Shown piece after piece: positions 6,542 to 13,303 of a DNA stretch of 30,577 bases. Origin of the DNA: Verrucomicrobiota bacterium (lineage in GTDB: Bacteria; Verrucomicrobiota; Verrucomicrobiia; Verrucomicrobiales; Verrucomicrobiaceae); assembly GCA_009885275.1 (NCBI GenBank), contig VFKY01000182.1, positions 1-30,577 of the forward strand. The letters are read 5' to 3'. The first letter of the stretch is position 1, and every line of letters begins with the position of its first letter. A program made the translations under genes and the position numbers. Below the pieces are notes generated by a model that was not told the origin of the DNA, searched no databases, and worked only from the letters and a program-made list of their open reading frames with translations.

Positions 6542-7765
6542 ATGGCATTGATTGTTCAAAAATATGGTGGCACCTCGGTTGGAAATCCCGAGCGCATTCG
6601 CAATGTAGCGCGGCGTGTTCTGGAAACCCAGCAGGCGGGAAATCAAGTGATCGCGGTCGTGTCTGCCATGTCGGGTGTAACCGACAATTTACTCAAGCTC
6701 GCGAAAGACGTTTCCGATCACCCCACTGATCGGGAGATGGATGTGCTTCTCTCCACGGGGGAGCAAACCACGATTGCCCTCACCGCCATGGCAATCAATC
6801 ACCTCGGTGGTCGTGCCGTTTCTCTCACCGGAGCACAGGCAGGTATTAGTACCGATGGAGTGCATACCAAAGCTCGTATTTCCACCATCACTCCGAAGGC
6901 TGTTCAGAAAATGCTGACGGAAGGAAACATCGTTATCCTCGCCGGCTTTCAAGGACAGACCAGTGATGGACAAATTACCACACTGGGTCGCGGTGGCTCT
7001 GACCTCACGGCTATCGCCATGGCTGCGGCGGTGAAAGCAGACCTATGCCAAATTTTTACTGATGTGGACGGAGTTTTCACCTGTGATCCACGGGTCGTTT
7101 CGGTCGCACAAAAAATTGAGACCATCAGCTACGATGAAATGCTGGAGATGGCCAGCAGTGGCTCCAAGGTGATGCAGAGTCGCTCGGTGGAGTTTGCCAA
7201 AAAATTTGGAGTCCGTTTTGAAGTCCGCAACAGTATGAATAACAACCCAGGCACGCTTGTGAAAGAAGAAGAACCCGGCATGGAATCGGTCGTCGTACGC
7301 GGCGTCAGCATCGAACGCAATCAAGCCAAGATCACCATCGATGACGTACCCGATCGCCCAGGGATAGCGGCCAAAATTTTTGGAGCCATCAACCGTGCGA
7401 ATATCGTCATCGATATGATCGTGCAAAACGTGAGCTTTGATGGTGAAACCGACATTAGCTTCACTTTGAGTGCCGCCGATCTGCCCAAGGCCGAAGCCGA
7501 GCTACGCAAGATTCTGCCCGAATTAGGGGATAGCGTTGATCTTCGTTCTCAGAGTGGGATTGCAAAATTGAGCATCGTCGGTATCGGCATGCGCAGCCAC
7601 AGTGGTGTTGCTGCTCGGATGTTCAGCGCGCTCTCCGATGCTGGTATTAATATCCAGATGATCTCAACCAGCGAAATCAAGACCGCTGTTACTGTGAACG
7701 AAAGTGAGATTGAAAGCGCTGCCCGCGTCGTGCACACGGCTTTTGGTTTGGATAAGGTGGCCTAA
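6542..7765 (+). CDS. lysC: Aspartate kinase
   Basis: Phosphorylates L-aspartate at the head of the lysine, threonine and methionine branch. The 407-residue protein starts MALIVQKYGGTSVGNPERI, carrying the KYGGTS kinase motif, and continues with LLSTGEQTTIALTAMAI, TLGRGGSDLTAIAMAAA and the KVMQSRSVEFAKKF segment. Two C-terminal ACT domains follow (from about ITIDDVPDRPGIAAKIF and LSIVGIGMRSHSGVAARMFSAL), which bind amino-acid effectors such as lysine or threonine. The start is set at 6542; the frame opens at 6488 but the added residues are not aspartokinase-like. The alpha/beta subunit arrangement of Bacillus, with an internal start, cannot be excluded. Its stop overlaps the convergent ferredoxin stop by 4 bp. 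Confidence 0.96.
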   Translation: MALIVQKYGGTSVGNPERIRNVARRVLETQQAGNQVIAVVSAMSGVTDNLLKLAKDVSDHPTDREMDVLLSTGEQTTIALTAMAINHLGGRAVSLTGAQAGISTDGVHTKARISTITPKAVQKMLTEGNIVILAGFQGQTSDGQITTLGRGGSDLTAIAMAAAVKADLCQIFTDVDGVFTCDPRVVSVAQKIETISYDEMLEMASSGSKVMQSRSVEFAKKFGVRFEVRNSMNNNPGTLVKEEEPGMESVVVRGVSIERNQAKITIDDVPDRPGIAAKIFGAINRANIVIDMIVQNVSFDGETDISFTLSAADLPKAEAELRKILPELGDSVDLRSQSGIAKLSIVGIGMRSHSGVAARMFSALSDAGINIQMISTSEIKTAVTVNESEIESAARVVHTAFGLDKVA

Positions 7766-8616
7766 GAAGCCGGATTCAGCGCTGCATGTGCCTTGGCCTG
7801 TGCTTCTTCCGCTTTACGCATGATTTCATCAGGCGAGGGTAGAGATGCCAGAACTTCGGCGGGAATGAATCCATCTGCTGCCATTTTGATGAGGCACTTT
7901 TTGCGCTCTTCGAGGGCTTTGTCGGCGCTGCGCTCCTTGGAGAAGCGAGATTTAGCGGCCTCACTGCGATCGCGAAGGCGGGCGTAGATGTCGCCGCCAA
8001 GAAGGCTGCTGATGTCCACCTTCATCTTCTCGCGACGCAGGTCATCGTCATTAATGATATCCCCGTTGATGGGGCCGGCCTGATACTTGGGAAACATGAT
8101 CGCCACTTCTGGGCAGACACGGGAACAGGCGGGGCAGTTGGTCTTGCAGTTATCGTTGTTCTGCACCTGAATCTTGTTGTCTTCACTGACGCCGTAGACA
8201 TCGAAGAGACAGAAGCTGAGGCACTGCATGCAGTTGGTGCAGCGAGAGTAGTCGATGACAGGAAACCAGGGCTTCCAAGTGCCCGGCTGGTTCATGGGAC
8301 GCTGCCCGCGCGTTTTTTCCACGAGTTTAAGAATAGCTTCCGCATCGAGTCCTGTGATGTCCTGAGATTCGATGTTCACTTTTCCGGTGGCATCTTCGAG
8401 GACTGGTGCCTTTTGATTTTCAAATAAACCAAGCACGAGCATGCTGCGATCGTCATGAGGAAAGCCGATCTGTCCATGGGGTGTAGCGCGGGTAACGGCA
8501 TAGCCTTTGTCGAGTAAGGCCATCATTACGGTGGCGCGCGCTTCTGCGGAAAGTGCGATAGCGCCTTCGCCTTCATAGAGAACGACACGGAGCGGGCGAT
8601 GAGTGTGGGTGATCAT
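7762..8616 (-). CDS. Two-cluster [4Fe-4S] ferredoxin-domain protein
   Basis: A 284-residue soluble iron-sulfur protein in three parts. Residues 8-70 (LRVVLYEGEGAIALSAEARAT, then LLDKGYAVTRATP) look like a small alpha/beta domain of the kind seen at the start of BPL_N/amidotransferase-like proteins. Residues 120-175 form a ferredoxin with Cys126, 129, 132, 136 (CTNCMQCLSFC) and Cys157, 161, 164, 168 (CKTNCPACSRVC), enough for two [4Fe-4S] clusters. Residues 190-284 are a charged, helical, Lys/Glu/Ala-rich tail with no recognised motif. The likely role is an electron carrier or scaffold. It is the last gene of the minus-strand series from 11831. The function is unassigned; domain calls come from cysteine spacing. 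Confidence 0.8.
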   Translation of the reverse strand: MITHTHRPLRVVLYEGEGAIALSAEARATVMMALLDKGYAVTRATPHGQIGFPHDDRSMLVLGLFENQKAPVLEDATGKVNIESQDITGLDAEAILKLVEKTRGQRPMNQPGTWKPWFPVIDYSRCTNCMQCLSFCLFDVYGVSEDNKIQVQNNDNCKTNCPACSRVCPEVAIMFPKYQAGPINGDIINDDDLRREKMKVDISSLLGGDIYARLRDRSEAAKSRFSKERSADKALEERKKCLIKMAADGFIPAEVLASLPSPDEIMRKAEEAQAKAHAALNPAS

Positions 8617-8624
8617 GGGACAGG

Positions 8625-8652
8625 AAGGTTTAAGGTTTAAGGTTCAAGGTTT
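8625..8652. repeat. Heptamer tandem repeat (AAGGTTT, 4 copies)
   Basis: Four head-to-tail copies of AAGGTTT; the third ends in C. The array begins 9 bp before the ferredoxin ATG (minus strand) and runs into the last codons of the HdrA-N-like gene, forming its stop and C-terminal EPLNLEP. A related string, AAGGTTCAAGG, recurs at 11901-11911. Confidence 0.8.
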
Positions 8653-8990
8653 AAAGGCTCCACTTGCAGCATGGCGGTCGCGACTTCATCGGCGGATTGC
8701 ACTCGCATGTTGAGAATTTCGGCACCTTCTTCTGGCAGGGGGAAGTTGCATTGTTGGAACAGGCCGCGTACGACGCGTGGATAGCAAGCGGCGATACGCA
8801 AAGGGGCGCCTTCTGCAAAAGCTTTCAATCGGGGATCTCGATGAGCTGCCATCTCACAAAGGTCCGCCACGGTTTCAAAGCTGGCACCGGATTCACAGAG
8901 TTTTTGCAGGACACCGTCTTTAACGGATGGTGGAACCACCTGAGCATAGGCACAGCGGCAGTAGAGAAGTTTGGGCTGAGTGACAGACAT
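8637..8990 (-). CDS. Free-standing HdrA-N-terminal-like redox domain protein
   Basis: A 117-residue protein that I read as resembling the N-terminal segment of HdrA (heterodisulfide reductase subunit A). KLLYCRCAYAQVV (Cys11, Cys13) aligns with the HdrA VCHCGxNI strand, VADLCEMA (Cys45) with the LFSCSxxG segment, and RIAACYPRVVRGLFQ (Cys69) with VVAACTPRTHEPLF, followed by EILNMR where HdrA has the (A)NIR element. Cys32 and Cys81 are extra. The rest of HdrA (FAD domain, ferredoxin domains) is missing here, although a separate ferredoxin gene starts 20 bp downstream. The ATG at 8990 is chosen because the upstream extension to 9068 lacks similarity. Its C-terminus is formed by a heptamer repeat. 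Likely role: a thiol or Fe-S redox partner of the ferredoxin (inference). Confidence 0.65.
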   Translation of the reverse strand: MSVTQPKLLYCRCAYAQVVPPSVKDGVLQKLCESGASFETVADLCEMAAHRDPRLKAFAEGAPLRIAACYPRVVRGLFQQCNFPLPEEGAEILNMRVQSADEVATAMLQVEPLNLEP

Positions 8991-9240
8991 TGTGATGTCG
9001 GCAATTATGACCTTTGTCGCGCGGCACACAAGCGGCATTCTATCGTGTAGGTGTGCATTTGCCTCCATTCATGATATGCGGTGCGTGTGTTTTTATAGGA
9101 GCGTACGCGACGCACTCAGGTGATCATGCGCACCATCGCCTTCTTTGGTGTGCCCGTCGTTCTGGCTTAACCCGTTTCTATCTACTTACTGGATTTTTTG
9201 AGGTGCGATGGATAAGGATCACCTCGTGTATTGAGAGAAA

Positions 9241-9498
9241 CTATTTCGCGAGAGGGAAAGGCTCACCATAAAAGCGTTCGTAAAAAGCACGGCGACGTCC
9301 CGCAGTATCAAGATGTTTAGGGAGAGTGTCCCAGACCATTTGTCGCGCTGTGGCCATCATGGATAAGCCCATCTCGAATCTTTGCCCAGCAGTGAGCGCC
9401 ATCATCTTACGAAAGATCATTTCGTTGATCTCAGGTGCTGTGTCCTTCACGGAGAAACCCGTGTTAGCATATCTGTCAGGTTCAATTTTGCTGACCAT
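9241..9498 (-). CDS. Small partner protein of the nucleotidyltransferase
   Basis: An 85-residue helical protein with the core EINEMIFRKMMALTAGQRF, then EMGLSMMATARQMVWDTLP, ending RRRAFYERFYGEPF. This resembles short proteins commonly encoded beside DUF6036-like nucleotidyltransferases (pattern LTxxxRxxMGxSMxxxAR...xxRFYGxxF), recalled from experience and not searched. It starts inside the nucleotidyltransferase gene, overlapping it by 52 bp in another frame, which implies coupled expression. No function is known to me. A toxin-antitoxin-like relation is conceivable, but this is not a recognisable HEPN protein. Confidence 0.65.
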   Translation of the reverse strand: MVSKIEPDRYANTGFSVKDTAPEINEMIFRKMMALTAGQRFEMGLSMMATARQMVWDTLPKHLDTAGRRRAFYERFYGEPFPLAK

Positions 9499-9986
9499 GA
9501 CTTTATATACGCCATGTCACAGTCTGTAGCGAGCAAGTTTTCAACGTCGGCTATTTGTCTCTCAGAATGAGATTCTCTAGCCCATTCCAGCTTGGAGAGG
9601 ATCAGATCTTCTTTGCTGACTACCCAAGCTGCAAATCCCCCCATATGCAGGCGTGTCCGACGAGAAAACTCAAGCAAACGATAATCTTCACGCTTACGGA
9701 TCATGAAGTCTATTTTGATGAGAGACTCTTGATGGATGGCGTTAAAGCTGGATTGATGTAGCACAGCTTCGCGAGCAGCTTCAGCGGAAATATAATACTC
9801 ATCACCAAAAATGGCAGGCAGCCTTGATACATCCTTCAGATAAAAAGCCAGCACCAAATCGATATCGCGAGTCATGCGTGGTTGTGTGTAGCAATTTAGT
9901 GCCATGGAACCCGTTAGCATGTACTCGAGCTCAGCAGTTTCAAGTCGAACTACCATGTCGCGAAGTGTAGCGAGTTCGGTGGTCAT
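9447..9986 (-). CDS. Nucleotidyltransferase-fold protein (DUF6036/AbiEii-like)
   Basis: A 179-residue protein with the minimal nucleotidyltransferase signature: TGSMALNCYTQPRMTRDIDLVL gives the G-S pair (26-27) and the metal-binding D41-x-D43, and LIKIDFMIRK gives the third acidic residue, D93. The C-terminal part (AWVVSKEDLILSKLEWARESHSERQIADVENLLA) is the helical end shared with DUF6036 and AbiEii-type proteins. Such enzymes transfer an NMP to RNA or protein, and several are halves of toxin-antitoxin or abortive-infection pairs. The target here is unknown. The small overlapping gene at 9241-9498 is its obvious partner. The pair separates the radical SAM gene from the HdrA-N-like gene. Confidence 0.8.
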   Translation of the reverse strand: MTTELATLRDMVVRLETAELEYMLTGSMALNCYTQPRMTRDIDLVLAFYLKDVSRLPAIFGDEYYISAEAAREAVLHQSSFNAIHQESLIKIDFMIRKREDYRLLEFSRRTRLHMGGFAAWVVSKEDLILSKLEWARESHSERQIADVENLLATDCDMAYIKSWSAKLNLTDMLTRVSP

Positions 9987-10026
9987 GGTATGCTTGCCAG
10001 TTCTGTTTTATAAGTCTGATTTACCA

Positions 10027-11232
10027 TCATTTCTCCAGCGAATGATAAACACCGAAGTCATTGTAGAAAAAGCGTTTTGCGATCTTATACATCCAGTGTT
10101 TTTCAGGGATGGATTCCTCTTTTACCCATTGGCTTGGACGAGGAGTCATGCTTTCGAGTTCGGCCATGGCGGTCTGGCGTATAGTGGTGTCGTAGGCGCC
10201 GTGTTTTAAGACGAGTTGCTTCACGATATCAGGTCGTTCCAAGACAACGCAGCCTCGGGTGTGTTTGGCCGAAGTCTCGCGGAAGTCTTTGAGGAAAGCG
10301 GAGTTTGTGAACGTCTCGTAGATGCCGCGGGAGTCCTTGATGTTTTCAGTGGCAAACTGAATGATGGGACAGGGTTCGATGTCGCCTTTAGGGCCAACAT
10401 GGTGGCTGATGCCGGTGGACATGGGGCAGAGAGCGTCACCAGCATGATCATAGTAGGCATCGACGATGGCGATTGGTTTTTCTGCGCGCATGTTGACAAT
10501 GAATCGTCTCGCTTGTTGGATCTGCTCCGGAGTCAGTGCTAGGTCAACGCTGATCTTGGGGCCGACAGGGCGATAAGTATGATACCACGTGTAGTGCACG
10601 CCGAGGTCGATCAGTTTGTCGAGCCAGGATTCACTGAGTAGATCATCAATGTTCGTGCGGCATAGACTGGTGGCGACACCGGTGAGAAGTTTGGCGTCGA
10701 GGCAATGTTGTAAGCCCCGAAGAGTGCGATTGAGCACGTCTTTGTTGCCGCGTCGTTCATCGCTCACGGTGCTAGTGCCTTCGATGCTCACAAGTGGAGT
10801 GGCATTGCCGAGCTTGCGTAAGGCCTGTGCTGTTTTCTCCGTGATGAGTTGGCCGTTCGTGAAGATTTGAAAATAGGCATCAGGATGTTGCGCAATCAAA
10901 TCAAGCAGTTCTGGATGCATGAAAGGTTCCCCGCCGAGGATGCCGAAGAAGCTATTCCCGTGCGCCTTGGCATTGTTGATCGTGCGGTTGAGCGTATCGA
11001 GATCGATGGCATTCCGCGGTGCTTCGACATCGACCCAGCAGCCCTGACAGCGAAGGTTACAACTATTGAGGATGGAGAGGTAAAGGAAGGGCGGGAAGTA
11101 GGTGCCTTCCTTCATGCGCTTTTTGAAGAGCATGACTGAGCGCGCCCCTTTGTAGCCGAAGTTCCATGCCATTTTTGTGAGGCACTTAGAGTCAACGGTT
11201 CTGAGGATGCGGCTGCTGAGGGAAAGGATCAT
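10027..11232 (-). CDS. Radical SAM enzyme
   Basis: A 401-residue radical SAM protein. Cys58, Cys62 and Cys65 (SCNLRCQGCW) bind the [4Fe-4S]-SAM cluster, FGILGGEPFMHPEL (about 96-110) is the GGEP strand, and VSIEGTSTVSDERRG matches the later TIM-barrel segments. Three cysteines beyond the barrel (Cys269 in ALCPMSTG, Cys288 in IEPCPII, Cys328 in TRGCVV) sit where SPASM/twitch enzymes hold an auxiliary cluster, but the full SPASM set is not visible. The substrate cannot be told from sequence. The neighbours make modification or assembly linked to the lipoyl protein one possibility (inference). An octamer tandem array sits directly before its ATG, leaving no Shine-Dalgarno. Confidence 0.85.
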   Translation of the reverse strand: MILSLSSRILRTVDSKCLTKMAWNFGYKGARSVMLFKKRMKEGTYFPPFLYLSILNSCNLRCQGCWVDVEAPRNAIDLDTLNRTINNAKAHGNSFFGILGGEPFMHPELLDLIAQHPDAYFQIFTNGQLITEKTAQALRKLGNATPLVSIEGTSTVSDERRGNKDVLNRTLRGLQHCLDAKLLTGVATSLCRTNIDDLLSESWLDKLIDLGVHYTWYHTYRPVGPKISVDLALTPEQIQQARRFIVNMRAEKPIAIVDAYYDHAGDALCPMSTGISHHVGPKGDIEPCPIIQFATENIKDSRGIYETFTNSAFLKDFRETSAKHTRGCVVLERPDIVKQLVLKHGAYDTTIRQTAMAELESMTPRPSQWVKEESIPEKHWMYKIAKRFFYNDFGVYHSLEK

Positions 11233-11236
11233 AGAG

Positions 11237-11272
11237 CGGTGAGTCGGTGAGTCGGTGAGTCGGTGAGTCGGT
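11237..11272. repeat. Octamer tandem repeat (CGGTGAGT, 4.5 copies)
   Basis: Four perfect copies of CGGTGAGT plus CGGT, ending 4 bp before the radical SAM ATG (minus strand). It occupies the place where a ribosome site would lie. Each unit is 8 bp, so copy changes would shift spacing without affecting the reading frame. Confidence 0.92.
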
Positions 11273-11321
11273 AAAGATAACGTCTGTCAGCGGATGGATC
11301 ACGCATCGAAGATGACACTGC

Positions 11322-11366
11322 TTACCGATACACTGACGCACCGTCCACTGTCCACCGATTTACCGT
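11322..11366. repeat. Degenerate 7-8 bp repeat track
   Basis: ACCG or ACTG cores recur at 11324, 11332, 11340, 11347, 11354 and 11362, that is every 7-8 bp. On the minus strand these read CGGT or CAGT, like the perfect octamers at 11237-11272 but in the opposite orientation. It may be a decayed copy of the same kind of array, ending at the stop of the lipoyl-protein gene. Confidence 0.5.
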
Positions 11367-11831
11367 CTACTCTTCCCCGTGACCTTCGTCAGCCATGCGT
11401 TGGATTGTTTTTGAGAGTAACTCAATGTAGCCATGCACGTCCATGGATTCCTCTTCTGGCTCGCCTCGCGTGGCATAGAGCCAGCCGACTTCATAAGGAT
11501 CGCTTTTCACAATGCAGGCATCGGCTTGGAGCGCGGGGTTGGTCGAGGCAAACGTCCCTTGCATGACGCAATAGACATCGCTCGCCGCTTTGAATCCCTC
11601 GACGCTACCGATGGCTTGTCCGGGCTCAATGGGGTCGCCTTCCTTGACATTGAAGCTGCTGTCCACCAGTTCACCGAGCATGCGGGTGGCGAATTTGGTA
11701 AAACCCACGCGCCAGAGTCCTGATTCTCCTTCCACCGGTGCCATCCAGTAATGGGAACGTGAATAGCGATAGGTCTCGGGAAAGCGAGCCGAGAAACGGG
11801 CGTGTTTGAAGCGGACAAATGAGAGCGGCAT
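11367..11831 (-). CDS. GcvH-like lipoyl-carrier protein
   Basis: A 154-residue protein of the glycine-cleavage H family. YRYSRSHYWMAPVEGESGLWRVGFTKFATRMLGELV (21-56) is the first half of the fold, and GSVEGFKAASDVYCVMQGTF carries Lys81, the expected lipoylation site (GcvH: ESVKAxSDxY). KSDPYEVGWLYATRG and a C-terminal helix complete the H-protein shape. The usual ESVK is replaced by EGFK, and about 20 residues precede the standard start. No gcvT, gcvP or lipoate ligase gene is in the window; the downstream genes are a radical SAM enzyme, an HdrA-N-like protein and a ferredoxin. It could serve glycine cleavage encoded elsewhere, or be a carrier like the lipoate-binding proteins of Hdr-like systems. 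Confidence 0.85.
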   Translation of the reverse strand: MPLSFVRFKHARFSARFPETYRYSRSHYWMAPVEGESGLWRVGFTKFATRMLGELVDSSFNVKEGDPIEPGQAIGSVEGFKAASDVYCVMQGTFASTNPALQADACIVKSDPYEVGWLYATRGEPEEESMDVHGYIELLSKTIQRMADEGHGEE

Positions 11832-11839
11832 GGGGAAGT

Positions 11840-11867
11840 GAGTAGAAGCGACGCCCTCGTCGCTTGG
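11840..11867. repeat. Dispersed hairpin repeat, family B, copy 2
   Basis: Identical over 28 bp to 3941-3968. The perfect 8-bp stem AAGCGACG/CGTCGCTT lies at 11846-11853 and 11858-11865. It begins 8 bp upstream of the GcvH-like start codon and so lies in its leader or promoter. Confidence 0.75.
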
Positions 11868-11988
11868 TTCAGAGTTAGGAAGGATGAAGGTTTAAGACCT
11901 AAGGTTCAAGGGGTAAAGTCAGCGGATTTTTGAGGCGCGGGGATTACTTACCGTTGACCACCGGCTAATGAACGCTAACTAGAATCCC

Positions 11989-12369
11989 ATGAAAATCATC
12001 TCCACACCTAACGCTCCTACCGCTGTTGGCCCATACTCTCAAGCCGTGCGCACGGGTAATCTTCTTTTTTGCTCCGGGCAAATCCCGATCAATCCAGCCA
12101 GCGGAAAAATTGAAGCCACGGAAGTTGAAGGTCAGGCCGTGCAGGTGATTGCTAACATCAAAGGATTGCTTGGCGGTGTTGGTTTGACGATCAACAATGT
12201 CGTCAAAGCGACGATGTTCCTACAGGACATGAATGATTTCGCCAAAGTGAATGCCATTTATGAAGCTGGATTCGAAGGGCATAAGCCAGCGCGTTCGACG
12301 ATCCAAGTTGCCAAGCTTCCTCTCGGTTCCTTAGTGGAAATTGAAGTGATTGCTGAGTTCGCTGATTAA
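11989..12369 (+). CDS. ridA: RidA-family reactive imine deaminase
   Basis: A 126-residue YjgF/YER057c/UK114 protein. RidA hydrolyses reactive enamine/imine intermediates released by PLP-dependent dehydratases, protecting other PLP enzymes. Seen here are STPNAPTAVGPYSQAV at the start, LLFCSGQIPINPASGKI, the conserved Arg102 in KPARSTIQVAKLPLGSLVEIEVIAE that binds the substrate carboxylate, and the closing Glu-rich strand. Length is exactly typical. It is the only plus-strand gene between 7765 and 18097. The leader from 11868 holds degenerate repeats and no clear promoter. Confidence 0.95.
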   Translation: MKIISTPNAPTAVGPYSQAVRTGNLLFCSGQIPINPASGKIEATEVEGQAVQVIANIKGLLGGVGLTINNVVKATMFLQDMNDFAKVNAIYEAGFEGHKPARSTIQVAKLPLGSLVEIEVIAEFAD

Positions 12370-12399
12370 AGAGAAATCCTATCAATTTTTTCAAGCATC

Positions 12400-13245
12400 T
12401 TATGCTTCCATCAACTTGATCAGGAGTCTGCGTACGATCTGGCGTTGTGGTTGATTGCCTTCACGATCGAAGGATTCATCAAGGTTTCTTAGAACTCGAG
12501 CGATGATTGTTTCCACAGTAGCTTGTTGATGGATAATTTCCTCCATTGAAGGATTGGCTGCAGGATGGTGTTTTGCGACATCTTCGGCTACCATGAAGCG
12601 GCCTCGATTGAAGCAGTCCACCAACCAGATTCCATCGGGTTGTTCAACGCGTGCCAAAAAATGACCTGGGAAGTTGCAGCCATTTATATTCATCCCGAGC
12701 CTTTTTCCCACAAGCATATAAACAGAGCAAAGAGAGAGAGGGTTACCGAGTCCTTGTGAAATCACCCAGCAAAGGTTGTTGTTCGAAGTGGCGTAATAGT
12801 TTTTACTGTTGCCTCTGAGTTTAGCTTCGTTACCACGACCACCGAAAAGATATTCAGCGAGCTTGCGAGCATCAGTAACGAGACCTTCAGTAACAGAACT
12901 TTCAGCAAGCTCGTCAAGTTTGCGCCCAAGTTCTTCTGGAAGTGATTTCCATCCATTGAGAAAAGCCGAGAGTTGACCAAGTGCTGCTTCCAATTGATCT
13001 GAAGGTGTGGGAAGCAAGCGCCATGACAGCCATGATACTTCAAGTTCCTCACGGTAGGCAGGGGCTAAGAGCTCATTCAATAAGCGTTCTTGTTCCGCAT
13101 CAAGCGGTACATCGAGTGCAAGTATCTGCTCGGGGAGATCATGACGGAGTGGCACCAGCCTGGCTCGTACCGCTTCTCTTACGATTGGAGAGTCATCGTC
13201 GAGAAGCTTTAGTAGGTGAAGTAGCTCCGGAGACGCAGTCGGCAT
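12400..13245 (-). CDS. SirB1-family transglutaminase-like protein
   Basis: A 281-residue cytoplasmic protein. The N-terminal half is helical (ELLHLLKLLDDDSPIVREAVRARL looks HEAT-like). The C-terminal half matches the SirB1/Transglut_core2 family: NNLCWVISQGLGNPLSLCSVYMLVGKRLGMNINGCNFPGHFLARVE, then IWLVDCFNRGRFM, with the NPxSL, NFPGHFL and D-x-FN motifs. In this family the protease-like fold often lacks proven activity, so a catalytic role is not claimed. The ATG at 13245 is taken; a TTG five codons upstream is an alternative, separated by a run of nine A residues. The gene converges on ridA with a 30-bp gap. Confidence 0.8.
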   Translation of the reverse strand: MPTASPELLHLLKLLDDDSPIVREAVRARLVPLRHDLPEQILALDVPLDAEQERLLNELLAPAYREELEVSWLSWRLLPTPSDQLEAALGQLSAFLNGWKSLPEELGRKLDELAESSVTEGLVTDARKLAEYLFGGRGNEAKLRGNSKNYYATSNNNLCWVISQGLGNPLSLCSVYMLVGKRLGMNINGCNFPGHFLARVEQPDGIWLVDCFNRGRFMVAEDVAKHHPAANPSMEEIIHQQATVETIIARVLRNLDESFDREGNQPQRQIVRRLLIKLMEA

Positions 13246-13303
13246 ATTTTTTTTTAGCAAAAGGCAGGGTATGAAGCAATAGGAAAATCACTAGTCGGAT
13301 TCA

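Noticed and set aside
9014..9271. Plus-strand open frame of 85 codons between two minus-strand genes
   Set aside because: It overlaps the starts or ends of better-supported genes and has no motif. The 8991-9240 spacer otherwise shows nothing but a small GCGTACGC palindrome.
12393..12407. AAGCAT-CTT-ATGCTT hairpin between ridA and the SirB1-like gene
   Set aside because: There is no U-run on either strand in the right place and it spans a stop codon; not a convincing terminator.
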